Assembly: GCF_002002885.1 (NCBI RefSeq)
Contig: NZ_CP019510.1
Span: forward strand, 248,001-312,000
Origin: Janthinobacterium sp. LM6
GTDB lineage: Bacteria > Pseudomonadota > Gammaproteobacteria > Burkholderiales > Burkholderiaceae_D
Direction of reading: 5' to 3'
Length of the DNA: 64,000 bases
Shown: positions 52,632 through 62,260 of the stretch, in pieces
How the letters are laid out: every line of letters begins with the position of its first letter
Numbering within the stretch: the stretch's first letter is position 1
The notes under the pieces: model-generated
The model's input: only the letters and a program-made list of their open reading frames with translations
Told to the model about the DNA's origin: nothing
Databases searched by the model: none
Position numbers and translations under genes: made by a program

Positions 52632-52946
52632 ATGAGCCTGACACTATCAGATCGTTCTGGAACGATCCTCGGAGAAATTGTCGTCTTGTCCGAGAATGCG
52701 CGTGTTCTCGGGACTTTTCTTCCCACGGCAGCCTTTGCCGCATACGCGACCTTGTTCAAGAATCTGGAACAAGCTGCCAACGATCAGCTTTTCGTCGAGG
52801 CAGACCGGTTGGAGCAGGAAATTCAGTCATGCGATTTTTGCGTACTCGACACGCACAACGGCATGCAGCGGAACATAGCTGATTTGCAGATCATGCAAGA
52901 TGGAATCTGTTTCCATTGGCGAGCAAGCTGGGAACGGCCTGGGTAA
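52632..52946 (+). CDS. Hypothetical protein
   Basis: A 104-residue protein I do not recognise. It is soluble, mostly helical in the middle (FKNLEQAANDQLFVEADRLEQEI) with beta-like ends, and contains SCDFCVLD. Its base composition is somewhat lower in GC than its neighbours, and it sits alone between the methyltransferase and the convergent LysR gene. It might be a small immunity-like or accessory protein, but nothing supports a specific role. No strong ribosome-binding site is seen. Confidence 0.55.
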   Translation: MSLTLSDRSGTILGEIVVLSENARVLGTFLPTAAFAAYATLFKNLEQAANDQLFVEADRLEQEIQSCDFCVLDTHNGMQRNIADLQIMQDGICFHWRASWERPG

Positions 52947-53018
52947 ACCTGCGCCGGCGGCCCGCGCCGGGACCGATGCATGCCGATGTCCCACGGCGCC
53001 CGTTCCCGCTCGCCAGTA

Positions 53019-53918
53019 TCAAGCGGGACTGTCCCGCAACGCGTCGATGATCAGGCCTGCCAGCCGCTCGACGGGCGGCCTGGGCACGCTGGAAGCGCGC
53101 AGCAGTTCCAGCGACAACGGGGGCAGGGCGGGCAAGCCCGCTTCCACGTGATCGAGCGCGCGCACGGTCGAGGGCAAGCCCAGGCTGGTGCGCACCGTCA
53201 CGCCCAGCCCGGCGGCGGCCGCCGCCCACAGTCCCGCCAGGCTGGGACTGGTAAACGCCGTGCGCCAGGCGATGCCCGCATGGTCCAGCGCCTGCGTGGC
53301 GCAGCGCTGGAACAGGCAGTCGCGGTCGAACGTAATGAGCGGCAAGGGCTCGCCCGATTCGGGCTGCCAGGCCAGGCTGGACGAGGCGATCCAGCGCATG
53401 GCCGGCTCGGCAATATGCTGGCGCTGCTGCGGCGGATACTCGGCCACGTCGGCGATGCAGGCGCCGCCCCACAGCAGGGCCAGGTCCAGCTGGCCCATGG
53501 CCAGACCATGCATCAAGGCCGTGTTGCGCGCCACGTGCGCTTCGATGCGCACTTTCGGATGCGCGCGGGCAAAGCGCCCCAGCACGTCGGGCAGCAAGGC
53601 TTCGCCGAAATCCTCCTGCAAGCCGAGCCGTATCCAGCCTTCCAGTTCCGCGCCGCGCAAGGCGACGGCCGCCTCGTCGTTCAGTTCCAGCAGGCGGCGC
53701 GCATAGCCGAGCAGCACTTCGCCGGCCGGCGTCAGCGCCAGGCCCCGGCCATCCTTGCGGAACAGGGGCATGCCCGCCTGCTCCTCGAGTTTTTTCAGCT
53801 GCGCGCTGACGGCCGAGGTGGAACGGCCCACCTTGTCCGCCGCGCGGGCAAAGCTGCCCAGCTCGATGCCGGCCACATAGCTGCGCAAGAAGGCGATGTC
53901 AAAATTCAGCAGGCTCAT
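53019..53918 (-). CDS. LysR-family transcriptional regulator
   Basis: A 299-residue LysR-type regulator. The N-terminal winged helix is at about 5-65 (LRSYVAGIELGSFARAADKVGRS, then TSAVSAQLKKLEEQAGMPLF). A periplasmic-binding-like effector domain follows. It is divergent from an MFS transporter gene, its likely target. A perfect 13-base palindrome with T-N11-A spacing lies between them. The effector is unknown. Confidence 0.93.
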   Translation of the reverse strand: MSLLNFDIAFLRSYVAGIELGSFARAADKVGRSTSAVSAQLKKLEEQAGMPLFRKDGRGLALTPAGEVLLGYARRLLELNDEAAVALRGAELEGWIRLGLQEDFGEALLPDVLGRFARAHPKVRIEAHVARNTALMHGLAMGQLDLALLWGGACIADVAEYPPQQRQHIAEPAMRWIASSSLAWQPESGEPLPLITFDRDCLFQRCATQALDHAGIAWRTAFTSPSLAGLWAAAAAGLGVTVRTSLGLPSTVRALDHVEAGLPALPPLSLELLRASSVPRPPVERLAGLIIDALRDSPA

Positions 53919-53966
53919 GGCGCAAATGCAATCGTCCGGTTTTATGGGATGGTGACTAGTAAATTA

Positions 53967-53979
53967 TCTGATATTCAGA
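53967..53979. promoter_or_regulatory. LysR-box-like palindrome
   Basis: TCTGA-TAT-TCAGA is a perfect inverted repeat with the T-N11-A layout of LysR sites, in the 112-base gap between the divergent LysR and MFS genes. Confidence 0.55.
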
Positions 53980-54030
53980 ACGATCGTACTGCGCAACACT
54001 GTCAGGGTCAACCACTTTCCTCCTGATGCC

Positions 54031-55323
54031 ATGACCACCATCTGCCCAGCCGTTCCTGTCCCCGCCACCGCGCCCGCGCTGGGCGATGCCCACCGCTGGA
54101 AAGTGCTGGCCGTCGGCGTGGCGGCCAATGCCAGCTTTTCCGCCGCCGCCAACGGCATGCCCACCACGGCCATCTGGCTGCGCAGCGGCTATCACCTGAG
54201 CAATACGCAACTGGGAGTGGCGCTGGGCGCCATGGGCCTGGGCGTGGCCCTGACAGAATTGCCATGGGGCATGGCCACCGACCGCTGGGGCGACCGGCCC
54301 GTGCTGCTGACGGGCTTGCTGGGCACCATGCTGGCGCTATTGACCTTGCTGCTGTGGATCACGCCCGCTGACGGCGCCGTGCCGCCGTTATGGGCGCTGG
54401 CGGCCGGGCTGGCGCTGGTCGGCGTGCTGGGCGGCAGCGTGAATGGCGCCAGCGGCCGCGCCGTGATGCGCTGGTTCGGCGCCGGCGAACGGGGTTTCGC
54501 CATGAGCATCCGCCAGACGGCCGTGCCGCTCGGCGGCGGCCTGGGCGCCCTCGTCCTGCCCAGCCTGGCGTCACGTTACGGCTTCATGCCCGTGTTTGGC
54601 GCCCTGGCCCTCGTATGCGGCCTGTCGGCGTTTTTTACGTGGCGATGGATGCATGAGCCCGATTTCTCTGCCGAGGCCGCCACGGGGCCGCAAAACGCGT
54701 CCACGGGCCTGATGGAGGTCAAGCCGCCTCCGCCGCTGCAAGGGCCGCTCAAAAACCGCAAAGTGTGGCGCATGGTGGCCGCCATCGGCTTGCTGTGCGT
54801 ACCGCAGTTTGCCGTGCTCAGCTACGCCACCGTGTTCCTGCACGATGACGGTCACCTGGGCCTGGCCGCCATCACGGCCGTGATGGTGGCCCTGCAGGCG
54901 GGCGCCATGGTGATGCGCATCTGGAGCGGACGCCACACGGACCGCCACGCGAACCGGCCGGCCTACCTGCGCGGCTCGGCCCTGGTGGCGCTGGCGTCGT
55001 TCATTGTGCTGGGATGCATCGCCTGGCTGCAGGCGCCGGGCTGGCTGCTGATGGCAGCCGTGGTGGCCGCCGGCATCGCCGTGTCCGCCTGGCATGGCGT
55101 CGCTTACACGGAGCTGGCGACGGAAGCGGGCGGCGCCAACGCGGGCACGGCCCTGGGCATGGCGAACACGGCCGTCTACGTGGGCCTGTTCCTCACGCCC
55201 ATCGCCATCCCGCACCTGCTGGCGGCCAGCAGCTGGCCCGTCGTGTGGTGGCTGGCGGGGCTGGTGGCGCTACTGACATGGCCGCTGTTTCCCAAGGCTC
55301 AGGGCAGCGGCGAAATGCGATAG
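54031..55323 (+). CDS. MFS transporter (CynX/NarK-like group)
   Basis: A 430-residue, 12-helix major facilitator. The loop 2-3 signature is MATDRWGDRPVLLTGLLG, and helix 4-5 carries VGVLGGSVNGASGRAVMRWF and RGFAMSIRQTAVPLGGGLG, typical of small-molecule or anion porters in the CynX/NNP-like set. The substrate is unknown. It is probably controlled by the divergent LysR protein. Its 3' end overlaps the convergent SufR-like gene by 25 bases. Confidence 0.9.
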   Translation: MTTICPAVPVPATAPALGDAHRWKVLAVGVAANASFSAAANGMPTTAIWLRSGYHLSNTQLGVALGAMGLGVALTELPWGMATDRWGDRPVLLTGLLGTMLALLTLLLWITPADGAVPPLWALAAGLALVGVLGGSVNGASGRAVMRWFGAGERGFAMSIRQTAVPLGGGLGALVLPSLASRYGFMPVFGALALVCGLSAFFTWRWMHEPDFSAEAATGPQNASTGLMEVKPPPPLQGPLKNRKVWRMVAAIGLLCVPQFAVLSYATVFLHDDGHLGLAAITAVMVALQAGAMVMRIWSGRHTDRHANRPAYLRGSALVALASFIVLGCIAWLQAPGWLLMAAVVAAGIAVSAWHGVAYTELATEAGGANAGTALGMANTAVYVGLFLTPIAIPHLLAASSWPVVWWLAGLVALLTWPLFPKAQGSGEMR

Positions 55324-55958
55324 ATGCAGCGCATCGCGTTCGTCAGCAAATGCTGTTCGCGCACGATGCTCGCGCTTGGCCCCACCACTTCCTGGAACAG
55401 CTGCAGTTCGGAACGGCAAAAGCCCTGGCAGGTGCGCGCGGCGGCGCAGATGGGGCAGTGGTCTTCGATCAGCAGCCAGTCGTCGCCATCCGCTTCCACG
55501 CGCGCCATATAACCCTCTTCATCGCGCACGGCGGCCAGTTGCTGCAAGCGCGTGGGCAAGTCCGGCGCCGAGCACGCCAGCGCGTAGGCGCTGCGGCTTT
55601 CCTCTTCGCGCTGCGCGATCAGTTTATCCAGCCCCGCTTCGCCGAACAACTGGCGCACCGAGCCGATCAGCTTGATCGTCAGCTGCGCATGCGTGTCGGG
55701 AAAGCGCGCATTGCCCGCCTCCGTCAAGACCCAGTTCTGGCGCGGCCGCCCGGCACCCGCCTGCGCTTCCTGGCGCCCCTCGATCAGGCCCGCCGCCACC
55801 AGCTTTTGCACTTGCTGGCGCGCCGCCTCGCCCGTCATGTCCAGGGTCTTGGCCAGGGTGGCCGTGGAGACGGGTCCCTTGGTCTTGATGAAATACAGGA
55901 TGCGCTCCGTCGTTTGCGGCGCCTCGCTATTATCCAAACGTTTACTTGTGTAATTCAT
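55299..55958 (-). CDS. SufR-like winged-helix regulator with conserved cysteines
   Basis: A 219-residue regulator. The N-terminal winged helix (about 12-75) includes TTERILYFIKTKGPVSTATLAKTL and GAGRPRQNWVLTEAG, the DeoR/SufR-type wing. The C-terminal part has HCPICAAARTCQGFCRSELQLFQ, resembling the cysteine region of the iron-sulfur-binding SufR repressors. Cluster binding is therefore possible but unproven. The ATG at 55958 is chosen over a TTG nine bases upstream. It is divergent from the DUF2165 gene and overlaps the MFS gene tail to tail. Confidence 0.82.
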   Translation of the reverse strand: MNYTSKRLDNSEAPQTTERILYFIKTKGPVSTATLAKTLDMTGEAARQQVQKLVAAGLIEGRQEAQAGAGRPRQNWVLTEAGNARFPDTHAQLTIKLIGSVRQLFGEAGLDKLIAQREEESRSAYALACSAPDLPTRLQQLAAVRDEEGYMARVEADGDDWLLIEDHCPICAAARTCQGFCRSELQLFQEVVGPSASIVREQHLLTNAMRCIYRISPLP

Positions 55959-56083
55959 TTCGCTCAACTATCATGGGGCCAGTTAACCAACTAATTGCTT
56001 GCATAATAGGCCGGTAGCTCCCCGCTGTCGAGGAGTTTCCACGTCCGCGTGCTGGCAAGGTACTCTTTTGACAGGATTTTCCC

Positions 56084-56566
56084 ATGCAACTGTCTCACTC
56101 GATCTGGCTGTTTCACGCCATCCTCGCCACCGGCCTGGCCCTCTGGCTCAGCGTGGCCGCCATCAACAACCTGCACGCCTTCCACGGCGCCGTCTGGGCC
56201 ATCGGCAACACCATGCGCATGGACCCGCTGCGCCAGGACCCGACCATCCAGACGCCGCTGCTGCGCCGCGCCCTCACCTCATTGACCCTGCACCGCTTGT
56301 CGCTGGGCGTGGTGCTGGCGCTGCAACTGCTGGCTGCCATCGCCGCCTGGACGGGCGTGGCGCTGTTTTTCGGCGCATCCATGACCGCCGGCTTGCCCTG
56401 GCTGAACCTGGCCTTGTGCGCGATGGCCGCCTTTTTGCTGCTGATGCACCTGGGCGGCCTGTGGTTCGGCTACTGGATCGCCCAGGAAAGCTTGCAGACG
56501 ACGCACCTGGTGCTGCTGCTGTGGACCCTGGGTTTGTTCTTCCTCTTCAACGCGCAGCGGACCTGA
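56084..56566 (+). CDS. DUF2165-family membrane protein
   Basis: A 160-residue protein with four helices, matching predicted small integral membrane proteins of DUF2165. Marks are WLSVAAINNLHAFHGAVWAIGNTMRMD and the tryptophan-rich C-terminal LGGLWFGYWIAQES. Function is unknown. It is divergent from the SufR-like regulator and lies 66 bases upstream of the RND adaptor gene on the same strand, so it may share that transcription unit. Confidence 0.85.
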   Translation: MQLSHSIWLFHAILATGLALWLSVAAINNLHAFHGAVWAIGNTMRMDPLRQDPTIQTPLLRRALTSLTLHRLSLGVVLALQLLAAIAAWTGVALFFGASMTAGLPWLNLALCAMAAFLLLMHLGGLWFGYWIAQESLQTTHLVLLLWTLGLFFLFNAQRT

Positions 56567-56632
56567 CCAGCCTCCGCTGCGCCTCTTTTTCCCTGTGTCG
56601 TTATCCCTTTCAATGCTGTAAAGGACTTCATC

Positions 56633-57745
56633 ATGAATACGAAACTCGTCGGCGCTTCCGCGCTGGCCATCGCCCTGGCCGTAGCAGGCGCCGCGCTGAC
56701 TCCGCGCGCTGCATCACAAGCCGCTACGCATGCGGCCGATGCCGCCGCCTACCCCGCCACCAAGGTGGCGCTGGTGCCCGTCGTGCTGGGCACGCAGGAG
56801 CGCTTTTTTGCGGGCGTGGGCGAACTGGAAGCGGCGCGCCAGGTGCAGGTGGCGGCCGAAACGGGCGGCCGGATCACGCAGATCCGCTTCGAATCCGGTC
56901 AGCAGGTGGCAGCCGGCGCCGTGCTGGTACAGCTGAATGACGCCCAAGAACAGGCCATGCTGCTGCGCCAGCGCGCGCAGCTGAAAAACGCGGAAAGCAG
57001 CCATGCGCGCACGGCGCAGATGGTCAGGGACAAGGCGGCCACGCAGGAGCAGCTCGATGCGGCGCTGGCCGCGCGCGACGCAGCGCTGGGCGACGTGCGC
57101 CAGACGGAAGCGCTGATCGCGCAAAAGACCATCCGCGCGCCGTTCGCCGGGCAGCTGGGCATCCGCAAGGTACACGCGGGCCAATACCTGAACGCGGCCG
57201 ATACGGTGGCCAGCCTGATCGACACGAAATCCTTGCTGGTGAACTTCGCCCTCGATGAACAGAGCAGCGCCAAGCTGGCGCCGGGCCAAGCCGTGCAAGT
57301 GCTGGTGGACGCCTATCCGAATGAAATCTTCACGGCGAAGATCAACGCCATCGACCCGCTGGTCGCCCGCTCGCGCATGGTGCAGGTGCAGGCGGCGCTG
57401 ACCAATCCGCGCGGCGCCCTCAAGGCGGGCATGTACGCGAACGTTCGGGTAGCCCGCGAGGCCGGGCAGCAGCTGACGGTGCCGGAAACGGCCGTGACGT
57501 ACAGCGCGTATGGCGACACGGTGTTTGTGGCGCAGCAGGAAGGGAAACAGCCGCTCACCGTCAAGCGCGTGGGCGTCAAACTGGGCGAGCGGGCCGGGGG
57601 CCGCGTGGCCATCCTCGACGGCTTGCGCGAAGGGCAGCGCGTGGTCGCCTCGGGCCAGCTGAAACTGGCCGACGGCATGGCCGTGCAAGCCGTCGCCAAT
57701 ACCCTGGACGAGGCCAAGCGCGCCGCGCCCAAGGCCGGCTCGTAA
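56633..57745 (+). CDS. RND efflux periplasmic adaptor (MexH-like)
   Basis: A 370-residue membrane-fusion protein linking pump and outer-membrane channel. A signal/anchor helix is at about 8-26. The lipoyl halves flank a helical hairpin (VQVAAETGGRITQIRFESGQQV, about 65-86; then TIRAPFAGQLGIRKVHAGQY). The beta-barrel and membrane-proximal domains follow (PETAVTYSAYGDTVFV). It is the first gene of a three-gene RND cassette, with the permease 12 bases downstream. The cassette lacks a linked classical TetR repressor. Confidence 0.93.
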   Translation: MNTKLVGASALAIALAVAGAALTPRAASQAATHAADAAAYPATKVALVPVVLGTQERFFAGVGELEAARQVQVAAETGGRITQIRFESGQQVAAGAVLVQLNDAQEQAMLLRQRAQLKNAESSHARTAQMVRDKAATQEQLDAALAARDAALGDVRQTEALIAQKTIRAPFAGQLGIRKVHAGQYLNAADTVASLIDTKSLLVNFALDEQSSAKLAPGQAVQVLVDAYPNEIFTAKINAIDPLVARSRMVQVQAALTNPRGALKAGMYANVRVAREAGQQLTVPETAVTYSAYGDTVFVAQQEGKQPLTVKRVGVKLGERAGGRVAILDGLREGQRVVASGQLKLADGMAVQAVANTLDEAKRAAPKAGS

Positions 57746-57757
57746 GAGGAGCACACG

Positions 57758-60700
57758 ATGAAATTTACCGATTTGTTCGTGCGCCGCCCCGTGCTGGCGC
57801 TGGTGATCAGCACCTTGATTCTGATGCTGGGCGTGATCGCCATCCTGCAGCTGCCGATCCGCCAATACCCGATGCTCGAATCATCGACCATCACGGTGAA
57901 AACCACGTATCCGGGCGCCTCGGCGGAACTGATGCAGGGGTTTGTGACGCAGCCGATTGCACAAGCCGTATCGTCGGTGGAAGGCATCGATTACCTGACA
58001 TCGTCGTCGGTGCAGGGCAGCAGCACGGTCACCGTGCGCATGGAACTGAACCGCGATTCCACGCAAGCGTTGACGGAAGTCATGGCCAAGGTCAACCAGG
58101 TGCGCTATAAATTGCCTGAAGGCGCTTTTGACCCCGTCATCGAGCGCGCGGCCGGCGATTCCTCGGCCGTCGCTTACGTCGGCTTTGCCAGCGAGAGCGT
58201 GTCCGCGCCCGCGCTGACCGATTACCTGGCGCGCGTGGTGCAGCCGATGTTCGCCACCATCGACGGCGTGGCGAAGGTCGACGTGTATGGCGGCCAGCAG
58301 CTGGCCATGCGCTTGTGGATCGACCCAGCCAAGCTGGCGGCGCGCGGGCTGACGGCGGCCGACGTGGCCGACGCCGTGCGGCGCAATAACTACCAGGCGG
58401 CGCCCGGCAAAGTGAAGGGCCAATTTGTCGTCGCGAACATCAGCGTCAACACGGATCTGACCAGCGTGGAGCAATTTCGCGACATGGTCATCCGCAAGGG
58501 CGGCGATGACAGCGCGGCCCTCGTGCGCCTGAAGGACGTGGGCACGGTGGAACTGGGCGCGGCCGCCACGGAGACGAGCGGCATCATGGACGGCGTGCCG
58601 GCCGTGTATCTGGGCCTGTCGCCGACGCCCGGCGGCAACCCGCTGGTGATCGTCGACGGCATCAAAAAGCTGCTGCCGGAGATCCAGAAAACCCTGCCGC
58701 CCGGCGTGAAAGTCGAGCTGGCGTTCGAGACGGCGCGCTTCATCCAGTCGTCCATCAACGAAGTGGCGCACACCCTGCTCGAAGCGCTGCTCATCGTCGT
58801 CATCGTCATCTACCTGTGCATGGGTTCCCTGCGCTCGGTGCTGATTCCCGTCGTGACGATACCGCTGTCGATGCTGGGCGCAGCGGCGCTGATGCTGGCC
58901 TTCGGCTTCAGCATCAATCTGCTCACCCTGCTGGCGATGGTGCTGGCCGTGGGACTGGTGGTCGATGACGCCATCGTCGTGGTGGAAAACGTGCACCGGC
59001 ATATCGAGGAAGGCAAGACGCCCGTGGCGGCCGCGCTGGTCGGCGCGCGCGAAGTGGCCGGCCCCGTGATCGCCATGACGATCACGCTGGCGGCCGTGTA
59101 TGCGCCGATCGGCATGATGGGGGGCCTCACGGGCGCGCTGTTCAAGGAATTCGCGCTGACCCTGGCCGGCGCCGTGGTGGTGTCGGGCGTGGTGGCGCTG
59201 ACCTTGTCTCCCGTGATGAGCTCCTTGCTGCTGCAGCCGAAACAATCGGAAGGGCGCATGGCGCGCGCCGCCGAGCATTTCTTCGAGGGTTTAACCTCGC
59301 GCTATGCGCGCCTGCTGGACCGCTCGCTGCACCACCGCTGGCTCAGCGCCGGTTTCGCCGCGCTGGTGATGGTGAGTTTGCCGTTTTTATACCTGCTGCC
59401 GCAGCGCGAACTGGCGCCGGCGGAAGACCAGGCCAGCGTCTTGACGGCGATCAAGGCACCGCAGCACGCCAACCTCGATTACGTCGAACGTTTTTCGTAC
59501 AAGCTCGATGATATCTACAAAAACATCCCCGAAACGGATTCGCGCTGGATCATCAACGGCGGCGAAGGGCCGGCATCGAGCATCGGCGGCATCAACCTGA
59601 CGCCGTGGGCCGAGCGTTCGCGCAATGCAGCCGTCATCCAGGCCGAACTCCAGCACGCCGTGGGCGACGTGGAAGGCACCAGCATCTTCGCCTTCCAGCT
59701 GGCGCCCTTGCCCGGGTCGAGCGGCGGCTTGCCCGTGCAAATGGTGCTGCGCAGCGCGCAGGATTACGCCACCCTGTTCCGCACCATGGAAGACGTCAAG
59801 CAGCGCGCGCGCGACAGCGGCCTGTTTGCCGTCGTCGACAGCGACCTCGATTACAACAACCCCGTCGTCAAAGTGCGCGTGGACCGCTCCAAGGCGAACA
59901 GCCTGGGCATCCGCATGCAGGACATCGGCGAATCGCTGGCCGTGCTGGTGGGCGAAAATTACCTGAACCGCTTCGGCATGGATGGCCGTGCCTACGACGT
60001 CATCGCGCAAAGCCCGCGCGAACAGCGACTCACGGCGCAAGCCCTGACGCAGCAGTACGTGCGCGCCGACGATGGCAGCCTGCTACCGCTGTCCGCCGTC
60101 GTCTCGGTGACGGAACAAATCGAACCGAACATGCTGACCCAGTTCAACCAGCAAAATGCGGCCACCTTCCAGGGCGTGCCTGCGCCCGGCGTGACCCTGG
60201 GCGACGCCGTCGCCTTCCTCGACGGCGTGGCGAAAACCCTGCCGCCGGGCTTCAGCTACGACTGGCAATCCGATGCGCGCCAGTTCGCCACGGAAGGCAA
60301 TGCGCTGCTGCTGGCCTTCCTGGCGGCCGTCGTCGTCATCTATCTGGTGCTGGCGGCGCAATATGAAAGCCTGACGGACCCTTTGATCATCCTGATCACG
60401 GTGCCGCTGTCGATTTGCGGCGCGCTGATCCCGCTGGCGCTCGGCTACGCCACCGTCAACATCTACACGCAGATCGGCCTCGTGACCCTGATCGGCTTGA
60501 TCAGCAAGCACGGGATTTTGATGGTGGAATTCGCCAACGAATTGCAGGTGCATGAAGGGCTGGACCGCCTCAGCGCCATCCGCAAGGCGGCGCAGATCCG
60601 CTTGCGCCCGATCCTGATGACGACGGCGGCCATGGTGGTGGGCCTGGTGCCGCTGCTGTTCGCCTCGGGCGCCGGCGCCAACAGCCGTTTCGGCCTGGGC

Positions 60701-60850
60701 GTGGTGATCGTTTCGGGCATGTTGATCGGCACTTTCTTTACCCTGTTCGTGCTGCCCACCGTGTACACCTTTCTGGCCCGCCGCCACACGGCCGACCATG
60801 CCACGCCGCGCGCCCGCGATTTGTCGCACGCGCTGAAGGAATCCCCATGA
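57758..60850 (+). CDS. RND multidrug efflux permease (MexI-like, HAE-1)
   Basis: A 1030-residue inner-membrane pump with 12 helices and two large periplasmic loops. The N-terminus FTDLFVRRPVLALVIST resembles MexI/MexB. Helix 4 carries the proton-relay aspartates in VGLVVDDAIVVVENVHR. The duplicated second half has LVTLIGLISKHGILMVEF. It exports drugs or metabolites using proton import. GAGGAG precedes the ATG. The stop overlaps the channel gene start by four bases (ATGA). Confidence 0.95.
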   Translation: MKFTDLFVRRPVLALVISTLILMLGVIAILQLPIRQYPMLESSTITVKTTYPGASAELMQGFVTQPIAQAVSSVEGIDYLTSSSVQGSSTVTVRMELNRDSTQALTEVMAKVNQVRYKLPEGAFDPVIERAAGDSSAVAYVGFASESVSAPALTDYLARVVQPMFATIDGVAKVDVYGGQQLAMRLWIDPAKLAARGLTAADVADAVRRNNYQAAPGKVKGQFVVANISVNTDLTSVEQFRDMVIRKGGDDSAALVRLKDVGTVELGAAATETSGIMDGVPAVYLGLSPTPGGNPLVIVDGIKKLLPEIQKTLPPGVKVELAFETARFIQSSINEVAHTLLEALLIVVIVIYLCMGSLRSVLIPVVTIPLSMLGAAALMLAFGFSINLLTLLAMVLAVGLVVDDAIVVVENVHRHIEEGKTPVAAALVGAREVAGPVIAMTITLAAVYAPIGMMGGLTGALFKEFALTLAGAVVVSGVVALTLSPVMSSLLLQPKQSEGRMARAAEHFFEGLTSRYARLLDRSLHHRWLSAGFAALVMVSLPFLYLLPQRELAPAEDQASVLTAIKAPQHANLDYVERFSYKLDDIYKNIPETDSRWIINGGEGPASSIGGINLTPWAERSRNAAVIQAELQHAVGDVEGTSIFAFQLAPLPGSSGGLPVQMVLRSAQDYATLFRTMEDVKQRARDSGLFAVVDSDLDYNNPVVKVRVDRSKANSLGIRMQDIGESLAVLVGENYLNRFGMDGRAYDVIAQSPREQRLTAQALTQQYVRADDGSLLPLSAVVSVTEQIEPNMLTQFNQQNAATFQGVPAPGVTLGDAVAFLDGVAKTLPPGFSYDWQSDARQFATEGNALLLAFLAAVVVIYLVLAAQYESLTDPLIILITVPLSICGALIPLALGYATVNIYTQIGLVTLIGLISKHGILMVEFANELQVHEGLDRLSAIRKAAQIRLRPILMTTAAMVVGLVPLLFASGAGANSRFGLGVVIVSGMLIGTFFTLFVLPTVYTFLARRHTADHATPRARDLSHALKESP

Positions 60851-62235
60851 AAAATTACCGCTATCTTATTGCCCTTTTCCCCGTGCTGGCCGGCTGCGCC
60901 GTCAGCCCCGCCTACGTCACGCCGGGCACGCCCGCCATCGCCCTGGCCAGTCCGCAGCAGGCGCAGTTTGCGCCAGGTCAAACGGCAACCAAGGATGCCG
61001 CCTGGTGGACGTTTTTCGACGATGCACGGCTGTCGCAACTGATCGCCAGCGCGCTCGAACACAACCTTGATATCGCACAGGCGCAAGCGAATCTGCTGGC
61101 CGCGCGCGCCGTCTTCGACGAACGCCGGCTCGACGAACTGCCCGCCGTCACGGGCCAGGCGGGCTGGCAGCGCAGCGTGCAGCAAGACACGGCAAACAGC
61201 CGCGCCGCCACGGCGAATACGCGCGTGGGATTCGACGCGCAATGGGAGATCGACCTGTTCGGCCGCCTCGCGCATATTTCCCGCTCGGCGCAGGCGCGCG
61301 CCGACGCGGCGCAGGCCGATTTGCGGCAAGTGCAGCTGACGATCGCCGCCGAAGTGGCGCGCAATTATTACGAGGCGCTGGGCTACCAGCAAAACCTGGC
61401 GCTGACGCAGGCGCAGATACAAAGCTGGCGCGACACGGTGGCATTGACCGACGCGCGCATCCGCGCCGGCAGCGGCTTGCCGGAAGAACGCCACAACGCG
61501 CTGGCCAACCTGGCGCGCAGCGAAGCAGCCTTGCCGCCGTTGCAGGCGGGCCTGCGCCAGGCGCAGTACCGGCTCGATGTGCTGAGCGGCCAAGCGCCTG
61601 GCGCCATCGCCCTGGCGACCACGCCGCGGCAACAGGCGCCGTTGGCCGGCCAGCTACCGCTGGGCGACGTGAACCGGCTGATCAAGCAGCGGCCCGACGT
61701 GGTGCGCGCCGAGCGCCTGCTGGCCGCCTCCAGCGAAGACGTGGGTGCCGCCACGGCCGACCTGTATCCGCGCCTGAGCCTGGGCGGCTTTTTAGGCTTC
61801 TTCGCCCTGCGCGGCAGCGGCGTGTTCGACGGCGGCGCGCGCGCCTTTGAGGTGGCGCCCTCCGTCAGCTATCCGGCCTTCCGCCTGGGCAGCGTCAGGG
61901 CGCGCTTGCGCGGCACGCGGGCCGAGGCGCAGGGCGCGCTGGCGCGCTATGCACAGACGCTGTTAGTCGCGCAGGAAGACGTGGAAAACGCCGTCACGCA
62001 GCTGGCGGAAAACCAGACGCGCCTGGCCTCGCTGCTGGAATCGGCGCGTCACGGCAACGCGGCCCTCGGCATCGCCACGACGCGCTACCAGGGCGGTGCC
62101 GGCAGCTACCAGGCCGTGCTGGAAAACCAGCGCGCCTTGTACGATATCCGGCGCGAAACGCTGCTGGCGGAAACGGCGTCCTACATCGATGCGATTGCCC
62201 TGTACAAGGCGCTGGGATGGGGGCACACTATGTGA
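60847..62235 (+). CDS. RND outer-membrane channel lipoprotein (NodT/OprM family)
   Basis: A 462-residue TolC-type channel. The signal peptide ends at the lipobox VLAGC (cysteine about residue 17). Two OEP repeats follow, shown by LARSEAALPPLQAGLRQAQYRLDVLSG and RPDVVRAERLLAASSEDVGAATADLYPRLSLGGF, the family hallmark. It overlaps the permease gene by four bases, so the three subunits are co-translated. This completes the tripartite pump. Confidence 0.94.
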   Translation: MKNYRYLIALFPVLAGCAVSPAYVTPGTPAIALASPQQAQFAPGQTATKDAAWWTFFDDARLSQLIASALEHNLDIAQAQANLLAARAVFDERRLDELPAVTGQAGWQRSVQQDTANSRAATANTRVGFDAQWEIDLFGRLAHISRSAQARADAAQADLRQVQLTIAAEVARNYYEALGYQQNLALTQAQIQSWRDTVALTDARIRAGSGLPEERHNALANLARSEAALPPLQAGLRQAQYRLDVLSGQAPGAIALATTPRQQAPLAGQLPLGDVNRLIKQRPDVVRAERLLAASSEDVGAATADLYPRLSLGGFLGFFALRGSGVFDGGARAFEVAPSVSYPAFRLGSVRARLRGTRAEAQGALARYAQTLLVAQEDVENAVTQLAENQTRLASLLESARHGNAALGIATTRYQGGAGSYQAVLENQRALYDIRRETLLAETASYIDAIALYKALGWGHTM

Positions 62236-62260
62236 TCTTTTTAGCGCGGAAAGGCACGCG

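Noticed and set aside
57881-59278. Minus-strand open frame opposite the RND permease
   Set aside because: It is histidine- and arginine-rich with no domain, and the opposite strand encodes a full-length pump gene.
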